The notes beneath the pieces are model-generated. The model worked only from the letters and a program-made list of their open reading frames with translations. It made no database searches and was not told the DNA's origin. 64,000 bases of DNA from Trichuris trichiura (lineage: Eukaryota; Nematoda; Enoplea; Trichinellida; Trichuridae). Location of the stretch: assembly GCA_037903355.1 (NCBI GenBank), contig JBAJFE010000026.1:3720001-3784000 (forward strand). Direction: 5' to 3'. The stretch's first letter is position 1. Each line of letters begins with the position of its first letter. Below, one piece after another: positions 1-12,443 of this stretch. The translations under genes were made by a program, and so were the position numbers.

Positions 1-1657
1 GACATGGTGCGCCTGGACTCTTCTGTCTTGCAACCTCACTCGCAGTCCCTCTGACCATCAGCGTGTGTGCTTATACACACTTCTCTAGGCGCTTTTGCAA
101 AGAAATTACCACTAGTCCGCACCTGACGCTGCTAGAAGCGTTTGACTGATGGGGATTATGGCGGTCACCTGCCCGTCGCACTGCTCGTGGCATTTTTTCA
201 ATGCCTGATAAACAGGGAGCATGCTTGCCCTTTTGCCACAAATAGGCGAGCGAACGACAGGGATTAGTACCACTCACCAGCACTTGTAGATGTACATGGG
301 ATTCCTTGAGTGCAGGATCAGGAGGGAGAAAGCCAGCTTAACTGCCAAAATTTCTTAAACGTTGAGTGCGTTAAAGTAGTGAGTAGTTTGCATTGCCACC
401 AGGGAATAAACTTGAAACGCTACGCAATGGGTTCTAGAAAAATTACTTTCCCCAGAACACCGCTGCTTTAGCTTTCTTTCTTTATCTGCAGTGAGCGACT
501 CCTTCTCAGGACAAGGTTTAATGTCCAAAAAGGTTTTATTATTATTTACCGGCGAAGCTCTTAAACCCAACCATGACCCGTCATCAGCCCCTCGTTGTCA
601 CTCACTGGGCAAGTCTTACTATTCGTAAGCTACTCCACTCGACCAACTTTGGCAGGGACATTAGCTGCCAGCTCTAATCTCGAGCTATCCAGCATCCCAC
701 CCGCCTCGTTGTTCAAGGCACGTGCTAGCTCATTTCTGTTGAAACTATATAAGTCCCATTATTGAGTGATTACGGAAAGGCAGAGACCGTTGATTTTGCA
801 CTTACACCAATTTGAAAAATTCTGCAGCTTTTCGAGCCGCACGCTCTCCGTTGTCAGAGATTACAAATACAGGTCCTGTGGGCGTTGGGTAAGTGATTTC
901 TCGGTTTTCCCTCCTGCTGTTATTCCCTTTTTATTATTCGCCTAATTGGTGTATTCTTCATTATTACTTCAGTTATTTCCAGTTTTTTGTTTTTCTTTGT
1001 GCAGTTATTTTTTGCTTTTTGGCTGTCGGTTTCGCTCCATTTGTTAACCGCTCCTTACTAGACCCTTCACAAGATGGAAGGAATCAAGAAAATGTTAGGA
1101 ACATAGGGGAGCTTCTAACGCCGACAATAATGAAACTAAAGAAACCAAGAAGCCACTAACGGCATGGAACCGCCAGGTGCAAACGATACGAAAAGTCAAA
1201 AGAAAAATTAGGACGCCAAGACACTACGATAAGCAACAGGAATCTGACTTTCCACTGTTGCAAACCTTCTGGTTATTGAGCTCCCAAGAATAATTCACAT
1301 TATTAACCCAACGCACACAGGGTCTGTGTTTGTAATAATTGACAAAGGAGCGCGTAAGGCTCTGAAAGCTCCGTAGTTTTAGAAACCGGTGCGAGTAAAA
1401 CATAAACGGCTTGTACCTTTCCGTAGTCACTCAATACTGAAATTTCAAACCGCCGTTCAAAAATCTTTCCTTTGCGAAAGACTATTGAAATTGAACGTAA
1501 GAAGACACGAATATAGCTTCATGTGTCGTGTTTGTTGCGGCTTTCCTGTGGACTGTACTGAAAGTGGGGTAGCACTTCTTTACTAAGTAAAAAATCACAA
1601 CGCTTTTAGAGCTGCTTGCTTTCCGCTGTCAGTGTATCGAACGGTTAATCGGGACAG
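1..1657. other. No recognisable gene
   Basis: Only short open frames are present and none resembles a known protein. I see no splice-consistent exon chain and no clear repeat boundary. The sequence may be intergenic or decayed repeat. Confidence 0.5.
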
Positions 1658-1667
1658 ACAAGCGTGT

Positions 1668-2036
1668 TCTTGAACACTGGATACTTCTTAACAAATCTGA
1701 GGGTATTCGTGGCGCAGCTTTCTTACGGTTTTCTCTTGCCTGTTGTTAGTTTCCAAAATAGCTAAAGTTAATGTCTTACCAACGGAGGGATGAGCAGTCA
1801 TTAAGAAAAATTAAGAACAATGTTACACGTTTAGAGCTTTCGGGACCAACTTTTTCCCGTCTTCAGCGATAATGGTTGTGTGAGCTTTATTCTAAAGATC
1901 GACTCCGAACGTGTAACATTGTTCTGAATTTTCCTTAATAACTGTTCATCCATCCGTTGGTAGGGCGTTTGCTTTGTTTATTTCGGAAACAAACAACGGG
2001 CAGGACAAAAAGCCGTAAGAAAACTCCAACGTGAAA
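1668..2036. repeat. Foldback element with hammerhead-like core
   Basis: The two ends form an imperfect inverted repeat (a TCTTACGGTTTTCT arm near 1711 and its complement near 2010), and a second inverted pair surrounds the centre (TGTTACACGTTTAGA against AACGTGTAACA). The element is flanked by a direct 10-base repeat, ACAAGCGTGT, at 1658-1667 and 2037-2046, with similar bases just beyond it, which fits a target duplication. The left end shares GGATACTTCTTAAC with elements near 42280 and 47655, so it belongs to the same broad family. A hammerhead-like core sits near the middle on the minus strand. Confidence 0.7.
1832..1868 (-). ncRNA. Hammerhead-ribozyme-like core
   Basis: Read on the minus strand it contains CTGAAGA, one extra C, GGGA pairing with TCCC across a loop, then GAAAGCTC. 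This is the order CUGANGA, stem II, GAAA found in hammerhead ribozymes. The substrate strand and stems I and III are not clearly defined, so activity is unproven. Confidence 0.5.
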
Positions 2037-2046
2037 ACAAGCGTGT

Positions 2047-4777
2047 CTTTAGAATTGTGTAATTTTTTACTTCGTAAAGCACTATTCTCCTTTCAGTGCT
2101 GCCAGCAGCAAAAGACCGCAGCATTCACCTTCACCTATGCCAAGAAACCATGAGCCATCAAACTATGGGAGAATGGAAGCACAGTAAAAGTGTCATACAG
2201 CGCAGAAAATTGTTCATGCGAGGTAAATATTGCCGGTCTGATGGTAAAAGATAAAGCTAAGGCAGGAAATTTTGTTTTGCACATGATTCCTAGCTCCAAT
2301 TCAAATAGAGTTATATTTTCATAGAACAAAATAGCAAACATACAGCATTAAGTGATGCAGGTCGCTTAATAGAAGACGGATAGACCGGACTACTATTTCT
2401 AGTCATTCAGATCTCATGAAGCTAAACCACAGTTAACTATTTCTCTACCAGCATAATTATTGTTGCAGGTCTAACTCGGTTCCTGAATAACAATAACAGC
2501 TGCATATTCTCTCTAGTTAGCAGAATAAAAGATTTTGTTCAATGCTAAGATTGCTTCACAGTTTTTTACAGTGATAACCGCCTTGCTTACTTTCTACATG
2601 ACGTAGCTAACTTCTTAACCCCAAGAAAACTGGCAGCATCATTTGAAGAATAAACGGACGGATCTCCCTTTAAAAAGGTAGTGTTTGACCGAAAGAAACA
2701 TCAGAGTTTTATTTAACAACCGAAGCCGATTTTGTTTATTGCAAAAATGCGATTCTTTTAGGGCGCTTTTCATCCTGCCTTCAGCTTGTTTGTGAGTAAT
2801 TCAAGAAGATTCTGAAGTTTTTACGATCAGATGAGGATACTTGCGAAAAACTTCATATTTTTAACCGCTCTCCTGAAGAAAAGTTGAGGTTTCATATATA
2901 GGTTTTAAAGTGCTTAATTTTATAGAACGGTTTTGCATTTCTCTCTGGACAAAAATGTTGACCTTACTTTTCTACTTTTAGTTCTGTCCTAGCAGGCAAG
3001 TTCACAGCAGCAAAAGTGAGCTGCTCATGCGGTGAAAGGAAGATACCGTTTTGACGCGGGACCGTGTAGTTTGCTGTTGCTTGCTAAGTTTTACTTTGTT
3101 GATTCTACCACTAGCGCAATGTCGCATCAGAGACCTGAGGCAAATTTTTAACCTTCTGTTGAAAGCCTAAGCCGAACATCTCACAGCAAAGTAAAGAAAC
3201 AGATAACTATTACCTGACCCATGGGCAAACGGCAAAGCCAGAAAGTCAACCGGCTCAAACGTGACAACGAACTCGTGATTGAATCAATGGATGGCAAACC
3301 ACCAAGGTTCCCTCGTCAAAACGGCATTTGCCAACTAGACCTTCAGCCTGCCGGTAGCAGGCAGCTGTCCACGCTCGTTAGACTAATCAGCCTAGTTAGC
3401 AACACAACTAGGACACATAGCAACTTACTTATCACAAGGAGCAACGGAGCGATTGAAGACAACTTTTCAAATAACTTCTGGGCTTCATCATAATCTTTTG
3501 TTTTCAGTATCCTTGAAATACAACATTATTCGATTTATGCATAATCGGCACAAAGGTAAGCTTGTTAGTTATTTTAAAGAAATTGAAGTCTTCGAAAACA
3601 TAGACTTATCTCATAGTAGAAATATGAAAAGAAAAGATCTAATCCAGACAGTTTGAATTAAATAAAAGACAAGTGATACAAACAAGGAAAGTACCTTAAC
3701 ATTTTAGTTGAAACGGGTGTTTGCCTACTTATGCAAACCACAAAATATTTGTGATCTGGCTTCTGACTAAACCAGTGCACCCTATCGTGGGAGTTAACCG
3801 TACACAAGTCCCCATCATTAATTGCTCTGGTAACGTCTACAATGCCGCCACCAAGGCACCGTATCGACATTATCCAATCGTGAGCCATTGAGACTAGCAT
3901 AGTGAGAAGTGATGGAGCCATTCAGCTTGTTCGTCTGAATGCGACAGCCAAGTGCGGACGAAATATTTTAACCTCGTACTACTGTCTGACAAGTTCTGAA
4001 CTTATCAAATTATTCTCAAACGACATACTCATCCTATGATCAAATCCAAATTATTTGATACCATAAAGTTTACCTTTCCAAGTTTAAAATTACCTTCGTG
4101 GTGCGTTATTAAACATCGCACCCTGCTTTAAAGCAGCTTTACGGAGTCACTGAAAAATATTTTATTATATTCTTATCGCATTAAACAGACTAAACCTTGA
4201 AATTCCTCGTGAAAATGATAGCAGGTATTTTTTTCTTCTGGAAATTCCATGGACGAGCTAAGCTTGCTGAAATAAAACAAGGTCAGTTGCATTTCAGCGG
4301 ATCCCTAATACACTTTCCCTCTGAATAACACAGCTTCACTAATAATGCAGCTTTTTCATTCAATGTGCTGAAATGCTTCTCAGAGATTTGCCGGGTTTGA
4401 AATGCACAGGCAAATCAAACAACCTTAAGACATCGAAGCAGTTAAGATTAAGTTGGGATTTGTCCCGTCGTCAAAGATGATGGTAATCTAAGTTGAGATT
4501 TTCATTAATGCAAAAAATGTACTCATACACTGATTAATTTATAATAATTTATCATTTTTTTTACTACAAAACTTATTACGAAGTTAGAATTTATCGAAAC
4601 AGGCATACAAAACCATTTACACAATTTATAGTACAGGTGGCGACACGCTTGTAAAAAAAAAAAGCTCTGCCGAAGGTTGGCACAACAAAAACTGAAAGAA
4701 GTTTAGTCAGCGATCAACCAGTGCTTCTGCCGGCAGTTTTTTCTTTCTCGTCGCGCCCCCGGCGTGTGAATAAATGT
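2047..4777. other. Intergenic stretch, one unassigned reading frame
   Basis: No homology is recognisable. The only reading frame that looks exon-like is the minus-strand one listed at 3658-3921. The rest is AT-rich sequence with short chance frames. Confidence 0.4.
3658..3921 (-). CDS. Unrecognised reading frame, 87 codons
   Basis: This minus-strand frame encodes a mixed-composition peptide containing LGGGIVDVTRAINDGDL and RVHWFSQKPDHKYF. It reads more like a natural exon than chance sequence. A possible acceptor (CTATGCTAG) precedes the residues SMAHDWIM, and a possible donor (AAG then GTACTT) follows. I do not recognise the family and cannot connect it to other exons. It could be a single exon of an unidentified gene or a chance frame. 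Confidence 0.25.
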   Translation of the reverse strand: MAPSLLTMLVSMAHDWIMSIRCLGGGIVDVTRAINDGDLCTVNSHDRVHWFSQKPDHKYFVVCISRQTPVSTKMLRYFPCLYHLSFI

Positions 4778-4819
4778 TGCTTGCCTGGTTATCTGATGTT
4801 TCAGATAACCAGGCAAGCA
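4778..4819. repeat. Perfect 19-bp hairpin
   Basis: TGCTTGCCTGGTTATCTGA is followed by a 4-base loop and its exact complement. It is isolated and not part of the larger foldback family. It may be a small inverted duplication or a structured RNA stem; nothing around it decides. Confidence 0.8.
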
Positions 4820-5229
4820 GGCAGAAGCGAGTTAAAATATCAGTGATATGCGAATTACTCAATCCGACGTGTGAAACCAATAGAGCCGAAGGGCATGGCT
4901 TAATTGATGACTTGGCACACTCCCCCTGATGTTCAATCACAAATGGAACAATGTCGTGACCGGTGGATGCGTTTAGACCAGCAGCGTTCAGTTTCTCGGG
5001 GCTCGAAAGCCTGAGTTACATCAGACACTTCCTAGCGGTGGTGACGAGATAGTCTGTCGTGCGGCTTGTTCGCTTTCCGTTACGTTTTCGACCCGATGTG
5101 TCTCTGGCAACAGCGAATGCCCTTGGTGTGACGCGGTGTTCCAAAGATTTCGGCAGCCTCATCTGGCAAGACTTTTGTCACGATACCTTTGCCAAGTCAG
5201 GAATCGCGTCTCCTGCTCGTCTGTTTTAC

Positions 5230-5697
5230 TCACACCTCGTTCCCAACGGCATACGGACTTCTGATGTTCAGTACTTCGTGAACAAGAGGGTCCACTCCAC
5301 AGACCCACAGAGAGTATTGAGCGATAAATCTCATTTTTACTAAGGCAGTAGCTTCTAAACAGTTGTAGCGCCAGTATATACAAAGAGAACGGGAAATCAC
5401 AAACCCAAACATGGTTAAACACAAAAAGTATAACCGTGGAAAATGTTTGTGCATCGAAGACGTTTCGGTAATCGAAGTGTTACCATCATGAAAATTTCGT
5501 TCGGTGTTTTTGTGAAGACGCGGAGTAAAAACCCGAGAAGTGCCTTGAATCAAAAGGTGGCGCTCTAAACGATAACCATCGAAGTCGCAAACGTTCCGGC
5601 AACTACAGATCCGCGTTTGTCTATTCAGTCTGAAGCAAGCGAAGCATCTGCTGCATTGCTTTAGCCTTTCTGCTTGCTGTTGTGCCGAGACTGACAT
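5230..5697 (-). CDS. Unrecognised 155-codon reading frame
   Basis: This is one of the longest uninterrupted frames outside the transposons and lies on the same strand as the transporter gene upstream of it. It begins MSVSAQQQAERLKQCSRC. It has a Cys-rich start, a His/Arg-rich middle and one hydrophobic stretch (LYFLCLTMFGFVIS) that could be a membrane segment. I recognise no family. It could be a real short gene, an exon with read-through, or chance. Confidence 0.3.
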   Translation of the reverse strand: MSVSAQQQAERLKQCSRCFACFRLNRQTRICSCRNVCDFDGYRLERHLLIQGTSRVFTPRLHKNTERNFHDGNTSITETSSMHKHFPRLYFLCLTMFGFVISRSLCIYWRYNCLEATALVKMRFIAQYSLWVCGVDPLVHEVLNIRSPYAVGNEV

Positions 5698-6052
5698 GAA
5701 AATGGAACACTTATCCTTCCAGGCAGTTTATTTTTCCAATAGATGCACGACGATTACTGGGTTCTCTATGCGACGAAGTTTTTTTGGTTTCGCTTTCTCC
5801 ACCTGTCGTTCTGATAAGTTACGTATGCCACTCTGGACATTGTTTTGTATAGTGATTATCTTTTGTAGCCAGTCACAAAGATTGACTGGTTGGGGGCGAA
5901 GCTCATATAAGCATACAACGCGGAGTACTTATAATAGTTTTATGCACATAAGGATCAACAACACTAGGCAATGTCACGCTTAAAGGATGAATTGGCAGGG
6001 CTTGATAATACCAGGAAAGCGACTGAAGACCATTGAATTAAATCGGAAACAG

Positions 6053-7914
6053 TTAAGGTGATGAAGGTTCAGTAATCAGTGAAATAGACTGTTCAATATC
6101 CAATTCGGTGCGCTTCTTTGGTGCCTTTCGACCAAGGCAGCACAGACGTCGAACTTGACCCGCAGTCCATGTTACAACGGTCAAAACAGGATCCCAACTT
6201 TCGCAAGCGGACAACACTGTAGCGCCAAAAAATGATAATAACATAGGCAACGTACCCAGGTATAAGTAGATAGGAAAGTTGGTCTTGACAAAACGAAACA
6301 ATTAGGTTTATGAACCATACAGTAAAACTGGAACTTACTTTCCACAAAAGCTGATCAGCTATAAGAGTCATTGGAATAATGAGACTAAGAGATAAAGTCG
6401 CCAAGAAGGTACTAGTCAAGAAACAGGCACTGCAACGAAAAAGTGGAATAAAGATCAACTACCAAAGACCAAACATACCGCAGCCACAAGTACTCTGCAA
6501 TTACTGTTCCAAGAATTCCGTTTAACAGAATGTACAGCCACTGTGCAGTGTTTGGCAAAGCATATAATCTTTCCAATCCAAGCAGGTTGAGCAAGAAAAG
6601 CAAAGGCCACAAAAAAATCATACAGTTGATGCCGATAAAACCTAAAACCGCTTATAAAACTTTCTGCCACCCGCCCAATACGTTACCAAAAAACATTGGC
6701 ATTTCCAGTTTGCCACATGGATCTGCTTTATAACGTAGCACTACAGCGTATACTGCATAGCCAAATGAACCGAATAGAGACCATACAATTCCGAATGGCG
6801 ACCTCACTTCGAAGGAAGACTGATCTACCGAAGAAACAATATATACACCGACAACGCTACAACAAAAACTAAGTAAACCATTTGGTAGCAGAGAAGTCCA
6901 AACTCACGTTAATGCGACTGAGAAGAGTTTTGAGAAGTTGAATTTTTCTGCACTAGTGGACGATGGAATTAAACTGGATAACAGAAGAGTGAACAGCGAC
7001 GACGTAGAAGAAAGGATGTTCACAATACTACTTTCCGTTAAATTAAGAGCTTCCGAATAGGACAAATTGGCCGTGAACCACTGCAAATTGATTGTTAAGC
7101 AACATAAAGGATAGCATTTTCGAATGAAAACACCAGAGGAAAGAAGATTAGTGCTAAGCGATAGGCTTGCTTAACACGGAAGGTATCTGGAATTCCGTAT
7201 TTATGAGCGATTCGAATCCATACAGTGTAAGGAAGACGAGCAAGGTAAGCTTCAGTAGCTTCATTCTCTGCAAAGATACCCGATTAGCTACTTGCTTCAA
7301 CAGTCATGTGACATCGCTATTACCTGGTAGAATTCGAACTTCGCGCATTTCATTGAAAGAAACTTTTTTGGGAATGTTCACTTAAAATACAAGTGAATAA
7401 TCACTAAGAAACAAAACATATGAAACCTGCGAAAAGACTGCCAGTTGACTGAACATCATTTGCTTCGGAGTTTTCGTCATTATCTTTATCCAAAAAGTTA
7501 ACTGGTTCAAAATGAGGCTCACTCTGCAGCATAACAGCGCCTTTTCAAAAGTTACTGGTATTTCAACAAATGCTTCACCAGGTTACGAGATGGATGCTGG
7601 TTCTCGGGAGCATGGCCGATGCTTTGCTCTTCTAACCCAGTCAGTCGATCAGGGAAGATGCGACGACAACGGGGGGACAAACAAAAATTAAAAAGGTATA
7701 CAGAAAACAAACACGCTTTAACATAGGTAACAAAGAATGGTCGTTCGAATTTGGCCTGCCGGAAGATAAACTAAAAGCAAAATAAGCATTAACAAAAATT
7801 TACTTGAACTATTTCGCTTACCCTGCTTGATTCGGCTGACAAGACCCACAAAACATTGACAAGAAGCAAAGAAAGACATCCCAATGCAAACCGGCGTTTA
7901 TTTTCAGCTTCCAT
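6053..7914 (-). CDS. SLC35F5-type solute carrier, complete, ten exons
   Basis: Predicted product of about 470 residues from exons 7914-7822, 7770-7579, 7523-7427, 7380-7324, 7267-7134, 7080-6908, 6868-6687, 6641-6479, 6429-6339 and 6283-6053. All phases join cleanly. The introns are 39-55 bases with GT and AG ends. The sequence follows vertebrate SLC35F5 along its length: an N-terminal membrane segment around LLLVNVLWVLSAESSR, the loop with SFNEMREVRILP, the core WFTANLSYSEALN and SIVNILSSTSSLFTLLLSS, then MPMFFG, LLNGILGTVIAEYLW and LSLSLIIPMTLIADQ, and a soluble tail with SWDPV. SLC35F members are multi-pass membrane proteins of the drug/metabolite transporter superfamily; the substrate of SLC35F5 is not well defined. 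The start is the first Met of the exon reading MEAENKRRFALG, which lines up with the family's first helix. Human SLC35F5 is about 520 residues, so this copy is slightly short in its loops. Confidence 0.93.
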
Positions 7915-8049
7915 ACGCAAGCAATACACTATTGGTCACATACAGACGACAAAAATCCGAGCCCATGAGGTCATCTTGCCCTTGGTACAACAGATCAAAA
8001 ATATAGAGTTAGCCAATACAGCAAGCTTAATCAGGCTGAAACCTAATAC

Positions 8050-9150
8050 TTAAATCGCTTTCTATTAAACATTAAACAGCACTAAGACCCTCCGACAGAC
8101 ATACTATAACGCTCAAAATATGATTTCTAGGTATGGCGCTAACCATGACAGAACGCCCGGTAATGGACCACGTTTATTGGTACTTTAATGAAGTTAGATA
8201 CAGTGACTGCGATTAACTAGTTACTCATACGCGAGAGACTTTCAACTCCGTCTACGAGAAAGGACAAATTCATTCATGTTGCTGGCAAACTTTGTTGAGG
8301 GTGACATTGATTAATCTTGAGCAAAAGAATGGCTTTGCTTCACTAATGCACCTTGGAAGTTGCAAGATGGTAGGTTAGAGGCTGCAATAATGACTTGAAA
8401 AGAATAAAATTGTAGTCGCTACGTTTCGGTGAGAATTCGCAAGACTCGGTATAGTACTCATGAACAAGAAAACTCTTGAGGCGAACCAACAACAAACTAG
8501 CCTCCACGTCGGTCTGCTTATGAGTGTTCACTCGTCTATTCCATTTGCACTGTATAACTAATAAAGTTACCCTGATTATGCTTGGCCTCGAAGGCGCAAC
8601 GTTCCAACACGGACCTTGCAGGGCTCACTCAATTTTATCGTTAGCACGAAATGACGAAGCTGCACTTATGTCGACGGAAGCCTATAAATCACGCGATCTC
8701 CAGGAATTAAAAAGGGGTAAACCTGTCACGAATTATGACAGTTCCTCTGACTAAGACTAATTGCTGATCGATTACTTCATTTAACCAGCCTAGGTGCCAA
8801 ATTTTACTTTTTGTTCCGTGAGTATAATTCGTGCCCAACGTTCTATTAAAAGCACCTTAGTTTTATAACACACTCACGCGCACTCTTGCTCCACGAAGGC
8901 CATATCAGCGTTAAGGAAACAGAGACAGAAGATAAAAAAGTATAATAATAACCAAGATAAAGGAGCGGAAATAAATGAAATATGGACGAATATTGTAACC
9001 CGCTCGAATTGTTGCTCGCTCAACTAAAATTGGATACACCCGCTCGAACTGCTGACAGACAAAGAGAAAAGAACTACAAGGCCCACTTTAAAACACTCAC
9101 ATTTAAACAGCTATACACCTTGCACGTTACTAGTGCACTTTATTCATACG
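8050..9150. other. No recognisable gene
   Basis: This stretch lies upstream of the transporter start and should include its promoter, but I see no motif specific enough to call. Short frames at 8343-8531 (minus) and 8524-8754 (plus) have no recognisable similarity. Confidence 0.45.
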
Positions 9151-9162
9151 TCAATCCTTAGA

Positions 9163-9201
9163 CCGCTGATGACGGGTCAAGTTCGGACCCGAAAGCTACG
9201 G
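9163..9201 (+). ncRNA. Hammerhead-ribozyme-like core
   Basis: CTGATGA, one C, GGGTC pairing with GACCC across a 7-base loop, then GAAAGCTACGG. This is the classic U at variable position 7. No complementary NUH substrate strand is evident close by. Confidence 0.5.
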
Positions 9202-9339
9202 ACAGTTTATTAATAAAAGTTTTTTTTTCAACGGGACATAGAAAATCCGTACAAAAAGAAGCCAAAAAAAGTATAATAGAAAAAGATAAACTTGAAATAA
9301 GATAAAATAAACTGGGTAAGGACTTTTTAATAAAAAAAT

Positions 9340-9530
9340 AATAAATGGACAGTTTGGTGAAAATTCGTTACGTCATTGCTTTATTTTAACACCGCTGAAG
9401 ACGAGTCTCGTTTGACCCGAAAGCTCCGGAATAATAAAAATATTATTAACGGGACAAACTTTCCGTAAAAGAACCTCGACATGAAACTATACGGTCCCGT
9501 ACCAAGAAGTTACATTTATAAATGGAACGT
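9340..9530 (+). repeat. Hammerhead-core element with family tail
   Basis: From about 9360 to 9530 the sequence matches the right half of the 15.3-15.55 kb element: the hammerhead-like core at 9392-9429 (CTGAAGA version), then AACGGGACAAACTTTCCG, then the tail ATGAAACTATACGGTCCCGT and CCAAGAAGTTAC. The left hairpin arm is not evident, so this is a truncated copy. Confidence 0.65.
9392..9429 (+). ncRNA. Hammerhead-ribozyme-like core
   Basis: CTGAAGA, C, GAGTC against GACCC with one mismatch in stem II, then GAAAGCTCCGG. The mismatch suggests this copy has decayed. Confidence 0.4.
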
Positions 9531-10960
9531 TGTTTCATCCGCTGAACACGGGGTGTCTGGTATATACAAATGTAGACTTTGTTCAAACTGCGGGGTTGTC
9601 CCTAGATAAATTGCATAATGAATAAAATAGTGCAATCTATAATTAAGGTATCCGGTCTTCAACAAATCAACGACAAAAGTTTACCAGAGGTACACATGAT
9701 CAACAGATCGCTGTTACGTTACTACTCCAGCTGAAGTTGCGTTAAAGCTGCTCGCAACCGATACCGTAAACAGCGTTCTGTTATTCGAAATTGAAATCTT
9801 CATGAGGCGCTGAAGTCACTGGAGAGCTTTTCTAAAGGAAAACTCAAAAACTATATAGCTGAGAGAAATTCGACTTGAAAATTAGAAAACATAAAATAAA
9901 TCTAATTTAAAACAGCAAAGTTAATTTTGCAATGGAAAGGAGGGTTGAAAAACTTTTCAAATTAAGCAGACGTGAAATGGCTTAAGTGAGGAAGAGTTCA
10001 GCTTGGTTAGTAATACAGTGAATGACTGCAAGGGTACACGAAAAGGGAAAAGCAAGCAAAAGATTTCGAATGATTGCCACGAAGTATCTGATAACGAAGC
10101 AGCTTACAAAATTCAATTGAAAAAAGAATTTTACCCTTGCTACAAAGATATATAAGAAATTTACCTCAAAAATGAATTCTACAAAGAGAAAATATGAGGG
10201 GAATATTAGTGAGGGCTTTAAGCAGACAGTAATTTTGAGTCCTCATATTTCTTTCTTGCGTTCATTCCGAAGAAATCACTATTTTTGAGGTTTGATAGCG
10301 CGACTGAGACAGCAAGATAGTTATTCGAATAATGGAAAAGCGGCATAGTCGTACTTATAAAGCTCGCTCTGAGAAGTGACAAAAGCTAAAATTTTGCGTA
10401 TTTGCTAATACGTTCTTTTCTCATTCAGTTCAGGCTTCCCGTCCTTTCAAAAGTGCATTACAACAATTTCTAAAGATTCAATAATAAGTACCGAAAAATT
10501 ACGGCAGCCGATCTTGACGGAGAAATGTTGCCTTTTTTCGTTAATAGCCACCGCTCAGACTCTCCTCTCGTGTACTAACGTTACTAGCCCACTAATAACA
10601 AGCCAATTAACGCAGGTAGTGTCATGGTCGCTAACCGGAAAAGATTTATTCATTCCTCCATGATTCATACTAAGATGAAAGCATGATAAATCATATCAGT
10701 GATTTTGTTCATTTTTTGCATGTTCCATGTTCCTGTCCCACCGTCGGTAAGACCGAATGGCAGGCGATGATGAAAAAGATCCAAGAAGTGTAGGAGCTGC
10801 ATTTCCCCAAAGCCATCACTGACCCCCTCCCCACAATTTTCGTAACTCGTACGGAACACGTTGCTCTACCCCATCGACCCCATTATCGCCCCCTGAGCGC
10901 ACTTTTAGTTTCCGTCGTCTCCCGACGGGGGCGATATCGCCCACTTTGAGAGCCATTGCT
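9531..10960. other. No recognisable gene
   Basis: AT-rich sequence with only very short frames; I see no homology and no clear repeat. Confidence 0.5.
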
Positions 10961-11280
10961 CTAGAACAGTGATTTTCAAGAGGTAGTATTGCTCTCCACC
11001 CTGGAACTGGACCTTGCGGGCTTTGTTTGGAGTGCTGAAAAATTTTAAGGGGACCTAGGACTACACGTTTTCCTCCAGAGTAATGGCGGGACCGCTAGCT
11101 GAGATTGCCACGGGAAAACAAGCGGGTCTAATAACTGGAGGGGAACGACCGCTGAAAGACCTTCGTTTGGCTGTGTCCGGTCCAAGGGCAAGTCGGGGGC
11201 ACTGACCAGTCCAGGAGTCGCTAGTCTCTCGAGGGGCCTCAGAGGCGCTGGCGCGTCAAGAGTGTTCTGAAAGCTTCGAA
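10861..11280. mobile_element. GC-rich transposon remnant, hAT-like end
   Basis: CAGTGATTTTCAAGAGG at about 10971 resembles the CAGTGGTTCTCA-type terminal inverted repeat of hAT elements. The flanking GC-rich block, with GGGGGCGATATCGCCC just before it, differs in composition from its surroundings. No matching second end was found, so this is a fragment. Confidence 0.35.
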
Positions 11281-12300
11281 CGGTTTACCTTTTCTTAACA
11301 ATCGCCTATCCATCCGTTGGTAGAGCAACTGGTTTGGTTTAATTACAGGAACCCACCACACGAACGAACGCGAGTAAGGTGTGAAAAATCTTAACTTGCG
11401 CTGATCTGCCAGCTCTGTGCATACTGAAGTACCAACCGAGCAAACGTTGATTCGGCGAATTCACTAACGCAATACCCGAAAGAACAGCTGTACTAGTAAA
11501 AGTTTCTTCGATGGCGTACGTTCGCATAAAGCTTTTTCCTTCGCTGCAGCAACACGATAAAACACTTTCAGCGGCCATTGCCAATCGTGAAGTTAGCAGC
11601 AAGCTCAGCATACAGCCAAAAAATTTGGTAAAATGTTTACAGAAATGAAATCGCAGGCTTTGCTAAATGGGGAGCGGATGACCGATCTAGTGCAAAGAAA
11701 ACTGCCCACTTAGAGTGACAGTAGGAAGAGAGCTGATGCAAAAGAGCATACGAAAAACGAGCCAAACTAATATACTGTCTTTTTAATCACCACAAATTGA
11801 CCTTCACATTGCAGCTAGTTTTTAGGAACTCAAGCGAGCTCGACAATCACTCAGCGCTACAGAGCAAAACAGGGATTTATTTGAACCCATTACTCTTCGT
11901 CAACCAGTGTAAACCAGAAGCCGCACTTGCAACGCCGAGGATATCCTTTGCGCAGCCACATGTAATGCATATAAAGTTGCGTAGGTTGGCCTAAAAAAAT
12001 GTCAAATTAGAATATCAACTTGACGGACGTGATTCAAAATCTGCAAAGCAAAGTAAATGACATACATTTCAACTAGTTTCACTTTTATTAAAGAACGGTA
12101 AGTTATTAACAGGTCCCAATGTTTTCATTTTTTCACTCGAATAAACAACTTCCAGTTGTTACAACCTTCATTAAGCAGAGATTTCCAAGCTAAAACGTTC
12201 CGTCATCACTGCTCGAATGACTAAAATTGATAAAAAAAATCAGTCTTATAGGAAAAGCATAAGTTTAAGTACTTAGCACTTCGTAACGGTGACTTTTGTT
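11281..12300. other. Intergenic, one foldback-family fragment
   Basis: Around 11309-11326 the sequence ATCCATCCGTTGGTAGAGCA matches the central motif of the foldback element near 47770. Nothing else is recognisable here. Confidence 0.4.
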
Positions 12301-12307
12301 AATTGCT

Positions 12308-12443
12308 TACCGCTTAAATAATACCGGTTAATAGCCACCGTAGATAAAAACTCACTCAGAAAAGAGTGGATCAAGTGTTGGTCGCCCTGTTCTAAATGAG
12401 TTTTTATCAATAGTGGCTAATTAACTCGTATTATTTAAACGAT
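12308..12443. repeat. Short inverted-repeat element
   Basis: Arms 12308-12354 and 12398-12443 are imperfect complements: CGCTTAAATAATACC and GATAAAAACTCA on the left, with their complements on the right. The loop is about 43 bases. It has no hammerhead-like core and no coding potential. Confidence 0.7.
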
